A DNA stretch of 64,000 nucleotides from Notolepis coatsorum (taxonomy: Eukaryota; Chordata; Actinopteri; Aulopiformes; Paralepididae), in assembly GCA_963971535.1 (NCBI GenBank), contig OZ020594.1, positions 111,708,751-111,772,750 of the forward strand, written 5' to 3'. Numbering within the stretch: the stretch's first letter is position 1; every line of letters begins with the position of its first letter. Below the pieces are notes generated by a model, which did no database searches, was not told the DNA's origin, and saw only the letters and a program-made list of their open reading frames with translations. Positions 10,386 through 21,375 of this stretch are shown here, one piece after another. The position numbers were made by a program, and so were the translations under genes.

Positions 10386-12042
10386 TTATACTAAGTAGTA
10401 TACCCAACAGGAACCCCATGTACTTATACTAAGTAGTATACACAATAGGAATCCAGAAAATAGTTGCTAAATGAAATAAAAAAGCATTAATATTGAGTTT
10501 TTCAAATGTATTATTTTGGCACAAACCCGGTGCCATTTAGCTCCATTGTATTGGAGTGACAGCGGACATCTCTACTGCAGATATGTCGTGCCCTAGTGGG
10601 CTTCGCTCATAAGTAGTTCAAGGTAGCAGTCAGAAGACTGAGGTGTGACAGCAACAGTGTATTCCTTCAATAACTGGTGGCGCCAGAGAGCATCTGACAA
10701 AACCTCAGAGCCTGTTTCACCACAGAACTGGTGGGTCACGTGCTTGAAGCTCTGATCCCTAGGAAGACTTCAGTGTTCAATGTTGAAAGACGGACACATC
10801 ACATTGGACCTGGACTTCAATTTAAAAACAGAAATGGACTTCCATAATGTTATTACTGTATATTATATATTATGTTGTATGTATCAATGTTGTAGAATGT
10901 GGCTGCAATATTATCATTCATTGATAATTGTTCCACGGTAACAATTAGGGATTGGAAATGTAGCAGCCAGAATAGGGATTTTGTGTTCATGAAGTTTTTA
11001 TATTAATTTATTCTCATTTACATTATTGAATTGAAATATTTACACTAATCTAATTTGATTTAATATAAAGATTTAGTTTTTGTTCATATTTATGATGGTA
11101 TGGCTATATTATTAATTTGTGAGAAATATCTTAATGTTGTGAGTTTAACCTATTAGCCTCTCCCCGTAATATAAGGAACAGGAAGTGATTTCTTTGTCAG
11201 TAAGAGTTTAGAGATGTAACCTAGGCAGAAAAATTATGTTTTAATTTAAAACGAGTGTCTCATTCTCCGTTGCTACTTTACTGTTTGTTGGATACCATTC
11301 CCCCACATAGAGATGCATGTTGGTTTAGTGCCTCTACACTATATATAATATCGCTGCTGTCGGGACAAAACCTCATAACTCCAAAAACCCAACTTTTCAG
11401 CAGATGAAAAAAACAAACACAGATTTGAGGGTGAATAGAGTTAGGAGGTTTAGACAGATGATCGGTTTAATGCTTTCCCATTGTTTAAACTTTGTAAAAC
11501 CCACACACACATATGGAGGATGATCTACGGAGTTGATTTATATAATAAAAAAAAATGGAGTTATGAGGTTTTGTCCCGACAGCAGCGATATAATAATTAT
11601 CTCCATCAGGTCGGTTCTGTCCACCTGTCTATCTCTGTCCGCAGCTTACCTCACAATAGGGCAGTTTTGGACAAGTATTTTAAGTTAATTAATCATTGAA
11701 ATGCATAAATGATTCAGTATAAAGTTACAGCTTTTCACCGCAAGAGGGTGATATTACACAGTCATAGAATATTACCAGTCATATTCTGGTAATCAGCTCT
11801 CGGGCACCTGTTAACAATATATAGACATGCCATAGTGAACCTATTGTCATTGATATAATACATGCATTACAAATATTTATGAATAAATTATTGTCCATTG
11901 CAATAAGCCCTGCCCCTTTCATATATCATGAACCATTCATCGTACAGACTTGTGGGAGGGGTTAATGAGTGGTGGGGGCTTCCCCTGGAAGGTTGGTGGT
12001 ATCGTTTAAAATGGGCGTAAAAGCTGTTCAGCTCATCCGGTA
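10386..12042. other. Left-arm-specific insert, no gene recognised
   Basis: Interrupts the inverted duplication: the right arm runs straight from CGGATGTACATGGGG (about 25,685) where the left arm carries this block. It opens with two tandem copies of a unit containing CCCCATGTACTTATACTAAG (10,377-10,445). A fold-back element lies at 11,343-11,595. The rest is AT-rich, and no convincing ORF is seen. Confidence 0.6.
11343..11595. repeat. Fold-back MITE
   Basis: The ends match in reverse complement over about 39 bp: ATATCGCTGCTGTCGGGACA at the left and TGTCCCGACAGCAGCGATAT at the right. The spacer is about 175 bp and non-coding. It has the form of a short DNA transposon; a TA or longer AT-rich target is possible. 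Confidence 0.85.
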
Positions 12043-12190
12043 GGGATTGATTGAAAACTTTATTAACAGATTGCAGAATGGGTACATTACAGTTCGGCTC
12101 AATACAAAACAACTAAGAGGATGCAGACCAGAAAAAGACCTTTCTTTTGTTTACATCGGGGTCCCCCATTTTCAATTCATCAGGACATTT
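12043..12190 (-). mobile_element. LINE family A, 3' end fragment
   Basis: Starts TTGATTGAAAACTTTATTAAC, the reverse complement of the family-A tail, and runs through the conserved 3' UTR (GGGGTCCCCCATTTTCAATT). Only the last roughly 150 bp remain. Confidence 0.85.
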
Positions 12191-12204
12191 ATGACATACA
12201 CACA

Positions 12205-12412
12205 ACTCACGCCACAGCCCTCGTCTGCTCCCGGCTGCCCTTGGGGGGAAGGAAGGACGACGGGATGGGTTAAGCGCAGAGGAGTATCGCATCTGCGATC
12301 CTAAAGACAATGCATGCGTGTGTGTTCCGGTGTGTGTGTGCCGCTAACATTGAGTGTCGTTGCATGCCAATTAAAGACCTCTGCGACAGGTCCTGCATTA
12401 TTATTATTATTA
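12205..12412 (+). mobile_element. SINE 3' part (ATT-tailed family)
   Basis: Shares CGTCTGCTCCCGGCTGCCC and TTAAAGACCTCTGCGACAGG with the copy at 35,010-35,397 and ends in (ATT)n near 12,410. The tRNA-like head is missing. Confidence 0.65.
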
Positions 12413-12469
12413 TAGATATACAGAACTCTGTAATAAAAAGAGATCATAAAATATTTACATCCGAAGGGG

Positions 12470-12600
12470 AAGAAACTGTACATTGGTGGGGGGGGGGGGG
12501 GGTTTGGACATTTACCGGGGCCAGTTTCTAATTGCAGCCTCCCATAGGTGCTCTTTGAGAGTGGTTTTTAAGGAGGGTAGGGATTCACATTCCTCCGTCA
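12470..12600 (-). mobile_element. LINE family A relative, internal fragment
   Basis: Reverse complement reads as the C-terminal LINE-A peptide (ESLPSFKTTLKEHL) and early 3' UTR. It pairs with 25,555-25,680 as the innermost recognisable part of the inverted duplication. Confidence 0.7.
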
Positions 12601-13195
12601 TTGCCGTTTTTCGTGTGCCACCCTCTTTGGAACACAATGCATTTCCCCATTGCCCATTTCTAAATCGTCTCGTTTAAAACAAATAAAGCATTAACATTGG
12701 CATGCTGTACCTTTCTGTGCTTATTCATCCACAATCTATAGCTCAATATGAAAATATTCGCAATTAATCATAAAAAAAAAATCGCCAAATTTAATTTCAA
12801 CTAAAAATGCTTACAAAATAATGTTAGTGATAGAAGGGAACTCATTTTGTGCAAAAATGGAAAGCTTTTCAATTTCCATGCGGCAGAATTGTTACAATAG
12901 CCGATAATCCATTTTCCCAATGATAAACCCCTATATGGGTGGAACAACCAGTGACGTCAGACGGTCAGACTACACCTCCCTATAGATGTGGCATAATAGG
13001 GAGGTGTAGTGGTTACGTCATTGCTGTTTCCGGCCGGTCCACCATCTTGAAAACGCAATGTATTTCCCCATTGCCCATTTCTAAATCGTCTCGTTTAAAA
13101 CAAATAAAGCATGAACATTTACATGGTGTACCTTTCTGTGCTTATTCATCCACAATCTATAGCTCAACATGAAAATATTCGCAATTAATCGTAAA
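12600..13195. repeat. Direct repeat pair of about 175 bp
   Basis: 12,600-12,775 and 13,020-13,195 are near-identical and in the same orientation (CCCCATTGCCCATTTCTAAA, then CGTCTCGTTTAAAACAAATA, then ATTCGCAATTAATC). The 240-bp spacer contains GGGAGGTGTAGTGG and its reverse complement. No gene is seen. It may be two copies of a short element or a tandem duplication. Confidence 0.8.
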
Positions 13196-13475
13196 GGTAG
13201 CAAAATGACAACGTTTATGTTTTCGTTCACTGAGAAACTACACTGGAATTTGGCGCTGCTGACTGACGTCACCACAGCGTAGACTCCTGACTTTAGTCGC
13301 AGACCTAGGATCAGATTTCCCTCACATTCCATAAGCTTAACAATTCGTGGTTCCGGTTCCGGGTGGAGAATGGGGTAGACGTCTCTGAGCCACGCTGCCA
13401 CTCCCGAACTTTTATTTTACTTACTGGACGTCATCCATATCTCTGCCTGTATTATTCGACCAGAAAAAAGAAAAA

Positions 13476-14399
13476 ATGAGAACGAGCATGATGGCTGAGC
13501 GAACCTTGAGAAGCGGGACCGGCCCTGTGGACGGAGCTACCATGGCTAAACAGATGGAAGAACTCAGGCTGGCTTTCACCACGGAGTTCAGAGCGTTTGC
13601 AGCCTCGCTCGAAACCAGACTCGACGGATTCCAACTGGTGGTCGCAGACCATACCCAACGCCTGGCCTCCGTGGAAGACATGGATACATGGTCTGGTAGG
13701 GTGGTGGAGCTGGAGGCCAGATGCACAGCTCAGGACGAAGTCATCGGCAAGCTAAAAAACAAGCTAATTGATGTCGAATCACGCAGCCGGCGTTCTAATA
13801 TACGCATCCTGGGCCTGGATGAATCCCTACACAGCAACCGTCCTAGTGTCTTTTTCGCAGAGGTCCTGGTGGAAATCATGGGGAAAGACGTCCTCGCTAC
13901 ACCACCGGAACTCGACCGATGTCACAGGACACTAACACCTAAGCCAGCGCCCGGCTCCAGGCCCAGGGCCATAATCGCCCGCTTGCACCACTACAAGATC
14001 AAGGAGACTATTATCCTGGAAGCTCGCAAACGGAGAGAGAATCTGACATACAGAGGGAAACCAGTTTCAATCTTCGAAGACTACTGCCCCGAGGTGGTCG
14101 AGCAGCGATCACACTACCGAGATGTCATGGGGCCCCTGTACAAGCGTGGATTTAAACCATCGCTCCAGTTCCCCGCGAAGCTCATCATCAGAGCCAATGG
14201 ATGGCACAAAGATACATCTAACGTCGCCCAAGGACACTGTGGACTTCCTGAGGACCCGGCCCAGAGAAACCCCGACCCCGACTCCGGCACCACCAGACCC
14301 GGACGCGGACCCGGTGCCGGCTTCGCCGGAGCCGGACGGGGACTCGATGCCGGCCTCATCAGATCCAGACGCGGTGGTAACATGACTCTGGGCCGTTAG
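13476..14399 (+). CDS. L1-type ORF1 protein (RNA-binding chaperone)
   Basis: ORF1 proteins of L1-group LINEs coat their own RNA and form the particle used in target-primed reverse transcription. The 307-residue frame is intact. Residues about 20-105 are predicted coiled coil (AKQMEELRLAFTTEFRAF, then VVELEARCTAQDEVIGKL). About 105-200 fit the RRM-like core, with SRRSNIRILGLDES and the FFAEVLVEIMG helix. About 155-240 match the basic C-terminal domain, with DRCHRTLTPKP, PRAIIARLHHYKIKE and RGFKPSLQFPAKLII. A Pro/Gly/Arg-rich tail follows. The first ATG was chosen; ATGs four and five codons later are equally possible. About 1 kb separates it from ORF2. Confidence 0.88.
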   Translation: MRTSMMAERTLRSGTGPVDGATMAKQMEELRLAFTTEFRAFAASLETRLDGFQLVVADHTQRLASVEDMDTWSGRVVELEARCTAQDEVIGKLKNKLIDVESRSRRSNIRILGLDESLHSNRPSVFFAEVLVEIMGKDVLATPPELDRCHRTLTPKPAPGSRPRAIIARLHHYKIKETIILEARKRRENLTYRGKPVSIFEDYCPEVVEQRSHYRDVMGPLYKRGFKPSLQFPAKLIIRANGWHKDTSNVAQGHCGLPEDPAQRNPDPDSGTTRPGRGPGAGFAGAGRGLDAGLIRSRRGGNMTLGR

Positions 14400-15409
14400 C
14401 ATCCTGCTACGGCTACCACACAGAGAGGGGTTGCATTTCATATTTTATTACATATGTGGTTATGGATGAATACTTGACGTTAGGCTTTGCCTGGAAGTTT
14501 ATCTTTTTCTTTTCTCTCGCTATCTGACATAAGGGGTGGAGGGGGACAATTCTGTTGTATATGACTGTTGTACTGTTGCACGACTATAGCCACGGGCTAG
14601 GATGCTAAGTGCTAATGTTCCGTTTCGGAGGGAGCGGGACCTATTTTGTTTCGGATATTTCTGCCACGCCTATAACTTTTACGCGCTATACCAGCGCCCA
14701 GCCGTGTTTTGGTTCATTGCCACCGGGATGCGTTTACTGTTGCTTGCACATTGAACAAACTGGGGTATCGTGGCTGCGCCAGCCAGGCCGCGGCTATTCG
14801 AATCCCAACCGGTTCATGCGACCCGCATGGCTCCCGTCAATATCTGCTGCTGACAACGTGCTCGCTGTAGTGGCAGACGGCCCCCTGCACAGCGCCCTCC
14901 TCTGGCGGGGAGGCCTAACTGTGTAAGGTCAAACCAGCGTCAGGGGAGATAACAGACTCACGGACAAGGTATCGCCCCCTCCCGGCCTGGTGGATGTACT
15001 GCACGCCTGTTCTATCGCAGCATGCCTGGAAGATACAACCCCCCCCCCCCCCCCCCCCTTTACCAATAGTTCTGGGCTCCAGCCGTTGACCTTACTAATG
15101 GCTTATGGTTCAATTTGAATTTTCTCGTTTACTTTACACTTTGAGGCACTTTTGTATACAGGGGAATGTGGCAGTTGGCCACTGAGATGGTTCTACGAAT
15201 GGTAGGTTTGAAGTCTCTGGAAATGTTGGTGAGTCCCTGTGATGTTGGGGAAAGACCCACTGGTCCCACACCTTTATATGTTTTTAATGTCATTAATATT
15301 TGTTTTATGTATGGCTCAAAGTATGTGTGCATAGTGTTTAAGATAAGTGAATTCTGCATGCCCACAGGCCTGTCCAGGTCTGCCCCGCCTACACACCCCT
15401 CAATATTCT
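14400..15409 (+). other. L1 inter-ORF region
   Basis: Separates ORF1 from ORF2. It has a long C run at about 15,040-15,058 and no convincing coding frame. Whether all of it belongs to the original element or includes another decayed insertion cannot be told here. Confidence 0.5.
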
Positions 15410-16347
15410 ATGGCTACGGCTAACTCTGAGAGCTTTAAGCTCTGCTCCTGGAATGTTCGAGGTCTTCAGAAATTAGCTAAGAGGAAGGCGATTCTGACCT
15501 TTTTAAAGAAGGAGAATGTCTTTATTGCTTTTTTACAAGAAACCCATATGGCGCCCAACGACACCGCTAAACTCCAAAAGAGTTGGGTGGGACAGGTCTT
15601 CGCCACAAACTATTCTACATTCAGTAGGGGAGTGGCCATATTGATCAACAAAAATCTCCTCTTTAGACTCATAACTTCCTCTTTAGATAGCCAAGGCCGC
15701 TATGTGATTATCAAAGGGGTTATTTTTTTTTTTTGGATCCACTTTTTCTCCCATTTTCTATATTTTTCTCCCATCCCAATTTCGTATCATCCAATTCAAC
15801 CCTCCCCTGTCACGAACGCTGTTTCTTGCCTCCCACAAGCCGGCTGCAATGTGGACTAAGTCATACATAGCACAAGTCCCCTCCGGTACTTGAGGTAACA
15901 GCAGTCGCATCTTTTCACCTGCGCAGCTCGATCTCTCAGTGTCGAGGAGTAACGCGTGGGAGGCTCACGCTGCCCCCGACACTTCCTGATTCTACTGCGC
16001 AGGCGCACCAACCGACTTGTAGGAGTCGCTTGTTCACAACGTTCGATCCCCACCCTTCAGTTTTCCCTCCCCGTAATACGGCCAATGTGTATTACTGCGG
16101 ACGACCAGCTAAACTGAAAACAATGTGGAGAGCTGGATTCGAACACGCGAATCCTAGCGTCTCCACACTGGTGGCGAGTGCCTTGCCCACTACACCACCT
16201 AGCCGCCCTATCAAAGGGGTTCTTAAGGGTAAAGAAATTACAATGTATACTGTCCCCCAGGCTATTCCCCTGACTTTCTATCCAAAATATTTACTGAATT
16301 TAATGGCCTGGCCTCTGAGAATGCTTTTGTGGGCGGAGACTTTAACT
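15410..16347 (+). pseudogene. L1 ORF2, N-terminal endonuclease part
   Basis: Starts at the ATG at 15,410. Encodes the AP-like endonuclease of L1 ORF2, which nicks target DNA. Visible signatures are CSWNVRGLQ, FLQETHM with the catalytic Glu, and SRGVAILINKN. A SINE (15,722-16,209) splits it after GRYVIIKG, and it resumes at 16,222 with VLKGKEITMYTV. A frameshift near 16,250 follows: the expected PPGYSPDFLSKIFTEFNG and FVGGDFN are read in another frame. At FVGGDFN a second LINE interrupts it, and the endonuclease continues at 18,853. Confidence 0.88.
15722..16209 (-). mobile_element. tRNA-derived SINE inserted in L1 ORF2
   Basis: A perfect 12-bp target duplication ATCAAAGGGGTT lies at 15,710-15,721 and 16,210-16,221. 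On the minus strand the head has RNA polymerase III boxes: A box TAGTGGGCAAGG and B box GTTCGAATCC (about 16,125-16,195). The tail is a run of A (T run at 15,722-15,735 on the plus strand). The body is non-coding. Confidence 0.88.
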
Positions 16348-18852
16348 AGGTTTAGGTTAGGTTTACTTTATTTGTTCAAGGGGGACAGTGTACATTAATA
16401 AAACATTTTACAGATGTAAATGCACCCAATTTGAGCCAAAAGGTTAATTTCCATTGGCAGTCCCCCTGCCAGAAGGTACAGGCTAAAATACTGTGTAAGA
16501 AAAGGGTTAGCAATAAAAACAGAATAAAATCAAGATAAATAACATTAGAATAAAAACACAACAAAAGCACATAGACATAGTAGGGATACAGGTCACAATA
16601 CAGTCATGGACACAAGGACAGAGCACATCATGACATATTAAGAGACCCAGACATAGACAGACGCACCATATCCATATCCACACACACAGACACCTCAGTG
16701 TTGACAGTTCTGGTTTTCAATGAGCCATTCCCTAACCCTGCACTTGAATGAATGGTATGATGTGGACACTCTAATTGTTTGAGGAATTGAGTTCCATTGG
16801 TGGGATGCTCTGTATGAGAAGACGGCCTGGCCAAATACACTTTTTTTTAAAGGGATTGTACAGTCCCCCCTTGCCGCACCTCTAGTGTTCCTGGTTGAGG
16901 CAGACTTGAGGTTGATGAAACCGGACAAAGGAGGAGGAGCCAATCCACACTTTATTTTAAAAACTAGACAGACGTTTTGATATAGAGTCAGGTTTTCCCA
17001 ACTGAGTAGATTATATTTTTTTAGAATGTGACAATGATGGTACCTGAATGGTTTCTTGTCTAGAATTTTTATTGCTTGTTTGTATAGTGATTGAAGTGGT
17101 TTCAGAATGGTGGAATGTGAATTGGACCAGGTTATCAAACAGTATGTGATGTGGGAAAGAACCATTGAATGAAAATATAGCTTTGCTGCCTCGGTTGAAA
17201 GGAAGTTTCTTATGTACCTGAAGTTTGATAGGCTGAACTTTACCTTATTACATACTTTTTTTATGTGATTTTTGAAGCTAAGGTTTGGGTCTATGTGTAA
17301 TCCTAAGTATTTATATTCTGATACTACCTGTAATTTCTGACCGGAGATGAAGATATCCTGCTCTGTAACTTCTCTGTGGCCCTTGGAGAAGAACATACAG
17401 ACAGTCTTAGAGACATTCAATTGTAAACAGCTGTTCTTAAGCCAGGATGTGACATTCACCATGACATTAGACAATTTTGTTGCAACCTCTTCTGTGGTTT
17501 TACTGTGTGTAAAGATCACTATCATCAGCATACATCAGTACATCACATTGGCCACACACAGAAGGCAAATCGTTAATGTACATGCTGAACAGGATTGGAC
17601 CCAAGACGGAGCCCTGCGGGACACCAGTTGACAGACAGATGGCAGTAGATTTATGATTTTCAATTTTGACAAGTTGGGAACGGAATGAAAGGTATGATTT
17701 GAAGAGGTTGAGGAACTCTATGGATAAGTTGAAATTGACCAGCTTTTGGAGTAGAATAGTGTCAAAAGCTTTCCTTAGATCAAGGAACACAGCCACCACA
17801 ACCCCACCCCTGTCCATTGAAGCCTTGACTCTCTCTAAAAAGAAGCATGTTGCTGTTTCTGTTGAATGGTTAGCCCTGAATCCATTGGGTGCAGTGGGAA
17901 GGAGCTGTTATTGAGATGATCAGTGACCTGTTTGGCAATCAGTTTTTCAAACACCTTGGACACTATGGGTAGAATACTGATGGGTCTGTAATTGGATGTC
18001 ATGAGAGGGTCACCACTTTTAAATAAAGGGACCACAACTGCAGGCTTCCATGGGTTAGGAAAACTCCCTTGATTGAAACCCATATTGATTATATGGGTCA
18101 GTGACTTCACTATAGAGGAGTTTATCTCTTTCAGCATGAGTGTGTCCATGCCATATATATCCTTAGCTCTTGAGGATTTGAGGGATGTAATTATATTTGC
18201 AACCTCTATCTCAGTGACTGATTTTAGTATGACTGCTGGTTCATAAATATTGACAGTAGATGGCAGATTAGGACTACTGTCCTGAACTGCGAAGCTTTGG
18301 GCTATTGCGGCCACAGACTCTACAAAATACTGATTGAGGGCCGGTGCTACGTCTGACGGATACTGTAAAGTTTTGTCATTGACCTTCAGTTCAATTGGCT
18401 TAATTGCAGCTTTGTTTTGACCAGTTAATTTCTTGATCTGACTTCATATAACCTTTGAGTTACCGTGGGCATTTTCAATAATTGAGATGAAGAAATCTGC
18501 TTTTGCTTTTCTCAGTTCCCTTGTTGTTTTGTTTCTCAACATTACAAATGTTTGTCTATCGTGAGACAGCTTTAATTTTGTGGCCATTTTTAAAGCAATG
18601 TCCCGTTCCTTCATTAGTTTCTTGACCAAATCGTTCGCCCAGGGGAGAGTCTGTTTCTTATTTTTGCGTTTTATCCTAATTGAAAATGTATTGATTGTAG
18701 ATTGTAATTTTTCCGTAAAAACTTGACTAGTTGTTTCTAGGTCATTTTCAAGCAGTAGATCGTTCCAGTTTAAGTTGTGTATGGCTAATCTAAACTTCTC
18801 TTGCTTGTGTTTTGGAATGCCAAAGGATTCACTTTTCCCAGCATTTGTATTG
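16348..18852 (-). mobile_element. LINE family B, 5'-truncated, inserted antisense in L1 ORF2
   Basis: A 2.5-kb jockey/CR1/L2-like LINE on the minus strand, splitting L1 ORF2 between GGDFN and CHLIPSLDKLP; the host codons rejoin across it with a short AACT duplication (16,344-16,347 and 18,853-18,856). The 3' end at 16,348-16,380 has CCTAAACCTAACCTAAACC-like repeats. The family differs in protein and 3' end from families A and C. Confidence 0.88.
16695..18850 (-). pseudogene. LINE-B reverse transcriptase
   Basis: Reverse transcriptase for target-primed integration. From 18,850 downwards the frame reads an endonuclease-RT linker (QTLPWANDLVKKLMKERD, RNKTTRELRKAKADFF), then RT blocks: VVVPLFKSGDP with SNYRPISILP, FLDLRKAFDTI, TGVPQGSVLGPILF and the catalytic YADDS, then SEYKYLGLHIDPNLSFKNHI and a C-terminal thumb (SYRASHQWNSIPQ). 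Two frameshifts are visible: near 17,890, where the expected FGFRANHSTETATCFFLE is in another frame, and near 17,510, just after YADDS. A stop also separates the linker (about 18,440) from upstream sequence. The endonuclease is absent through 5' truncation. Inactive. Confidence 0.88.
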
Positions 18853-20034
18853 AACTGTCACCTTATACCGTCTCTTGACAAACTCCCACCCAGTTTGGCT
18901 CCCCCCTCTAGGCAAGCAAAGATGCTCACCTCCCTATGCAAAGACACTGGATTCTCAGATGTCTGGAGAACCCTTTTCCCATCCGAACTGAAGTTCACCT
19001 TTTTTAGCGGCCCACACAAGAGCAACAGTAGAATAGACTATTTCTTCATCCCTTCCTCTAAGCTCTTTCTAGTATCGTCCTGCACAATCGGAAGTATTGT
19101 TTTATCGGATCACACCCCTATATATCTGGTCTACTCCCTGTCAGAAGAGAGGGCGCTGTCGAGGCGTTGGCGCCTCAACCCATACCTCCTCAAGGATGAT
19201 ATGTTTGTCTCCTATTTCGAATCGGAATAAAAAAAATTCTACTCAATTAACTCGCATTCTACGGATAACCCGTCTCTGCTCTGGGAAACATCCAAGGTAT
19301 TTTTTCGCGGACTGATTATGTCTTACGTATCATCCAAGAAACGCAAGAAAAATGAACAATGCAAACTTCTTGAATCCAAACTAGCCGACCTTGAGAATCA
19401 ACATGTTTCAAACCCAGCCCCGGCTGTGCTTATAGAGCTTACGGCCACCAGAACTGCGTTAAACACTCTTCTGATCCAGGACGCCGAATACTCTCTTAAA
19501 TTTGCCAGACAGAGAATGTACGAACACGGTGACAAGCCTGGTAGGTGCCTAGCTAACTTGGCAAAAAAAAGGGCTGACACCCAAGTAATAGCATCAATCT
19601 CGGACTCCAACGGGGTCAGGTCCTTTGACACCAAAACTATTAATAAAGAGTTTGCCTCTTTCTATGCCCAACTCTATAGGACCGAACGACCCGACGGTGC
19701 TCTCTCTGACATGCAAGCTTTTTTCGCTGACTTGCACCTCCCTAAGGTATCGAAAGATCAGAACTTGCTCCTTAATGCCCCAATTACGAAGGAAGAAGCT
19801 CTGGGCGCCCTTAAGGCTATGCCATCTGGTAAGGCTCCGGGCCCGGACGGTTTCGGATGCAAGTTCTATAAGGAATTCGGTCATATTATTTCGGATCCCC
19901 TGCTGGCAATGCTTAATCACTCCTCTGAGGTGGGGATATTACCCCAGTCCCTACGGGAAGCTAATATTTGCCTTCTCCTTAAGAAGGGTAAATGCCCTGA
20001 AAAGTGCGTGTCGTATAATCCTATCAATATCTAA
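18853..20034 (+). pseudogene. L1 ORF2, middle part (end of endonuclease, start of RT)
   Basis: Continues the endonuclease (CHLIPSLDKLP, SRIDYFFIPSS, then the catalytic SDHTPIYL) and the linker to the reverse transcriptase, ending at the motif SGKAPGPDGFGCKFYKEF and LREANICLLLKKGK. One in-frame stop at 19,228-19,230 interrupts it; the same frame continues with the expected sequence (TSKVFFRGLIMSYVSSK). It is cut at about 20,035 by the next insert. Confidence 0.88.
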
Positions 20035-20036
20035 GG

Positions 20037-21375
20037 TTATTGTACAGTACAATGAGATCGCTATCTGGAAGGAGGAAGGAAGGGTCATAAGTGATAGAAT
20101 TTGGTCTCCTCATCTGACTTCCAATATAGCCAGCAAGGAATAAACGTGCAGTCCAGACAGGAGAGTTCGAATTCAAACTCATGGATTTATTTGTCTCGGC
20201 GGCCCAGAGTGAATAAAAAGGTTTCTTTTCACATACAAGGATTATCAGAATACATTTAACATGTCTGTTTTGTACAAAGGATCAACAAGGTTTGCATCTC
20301 AAAACCCCAACATGTACATACAACAGTCATTGTTAACATCAATAAAAATAGAGAATCTACTGTAAGCCCCTTTTCATATGAGTAAGCCTGGTTTCTAAGA
20401 TAAGTACCTTTACATTCTATTCTAACCAACCATTGGGACCATCCAGCTTACTTACATGAAAATCAGCCGACAGCATTCTCTGGGTTTGGGAGCAGGGAGC
20501 CACAGACCTGGGGGCGGTCTGGGCTCCTGAATTAACTCTATGTTCGCTCTTATATACTATAATTTCCCACCAATAGTAGCACATTTTAATAATACGTTTG
20601 GTCCAATCCGGTTGGTTCTTCTGGAAGGGCGGTCCGCCCCTCCCCCTGGTTTCCGCTGTGGGGGCTGGCTGCCCCCACCTCCTCGATCTCCTGTGTGGGT
20701 CTTCCTTCAGTAAACAGAGGGGGGCCGCCGATGGCCCCCGTCGGTGTGGTTCCTGTGTGGGTCTTCCTTCAGTAAACAGAGGGGGGCCGCCGATGGCCCC
20801 CGTCGGTGTGGTCTTTTGATGAGTATAGAGGAGGGTGCTTTTGATGACCCCCCTCCTTGGCTGCTCAAGTCTCCTCTGACTGAATCAACATTCCTTCGTG
20901 TACCATTGTTGACCAGATCATATAATTGTGATAACTATACCAGGATTCTTAATTCTAAATATCTATATAGATGTTTTTATTGATTTCTTTATAGAGTTGT
21001 CAATCCAATCAAAGCCAATCAAGTATCATGCTTTTTCATTTAACTTTGAACCATGTCCTTATTGATTAATGATCTTTAGTCCTGTCTTATACTTATCAGA
21101 GCCAGTTATCTGGTCTCTGCTGTCGGTGCTGACATCTGCTAACATTTGGGTGTGCCTTTTCAGTTCCTTTGTTCTAGTGTTGCTGTTATCTGATGCAACT
21201 GTCAACAAGTCTAAGCTGGTCTGCCCTGTTGTTCAACTCAGCTGTCTCTGTAACACCAGTATCAGCTCCTTACTTTAGCACTGAAAATCCATTCTGCTGT
21301 TGAAAGGTACACCTGGCATAATATTATGGTTTTCTAATTATTCACACATATTAGTTATAGAATTCAAGGTCAATA
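20037..21375. other. Insert in L1 ORF2, not identified
   Basis: About 1.3 kb separates PEKCVSY from CASYRPIALLN, so it interrupts the RT domain. It contains a 62-bp tandem pair (20,690-20,815, with AACAGAGGGGGGCCGCCGAT) and an AATAAA near 20,210. No protein is recognised. The junctions are blurred by similar sequence on both sides (about 20,020-20,040 and 21,377-21,400), so the target duplication is uncertain. Confidence 0.6.

Larger units (their letters stand above)
1..12600. repeat. Left arm of a large imperfect inverted duplication
   Basis: Long stretches reappear in reverse complement at 25,555-33,780. Landmarks pair in mirror order: the piggyBac/hAT nest (113-2,298 with 31,461-33,681), the MITE at 7,155-7,604 with 28,667-29,121, the zinc-finger exon at 8,309-9,993 with 26,085-27,961, and the SINE at about 10,080-10,385 with 25,690-25,995. 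The outer end may lie beyond the window. Left-only blocks are 3,068-3,702, 4,615-6,181, 6,301-7,067 and about 10,386-12,455. Confidence 0.93.

Noticed and set aside
10959-11307. Solo LTR starting TGTAGCAGCC and ending in CCCACA
   Set aside because: No target duplication and no second copy in the window; kept only as unassigned sequence.
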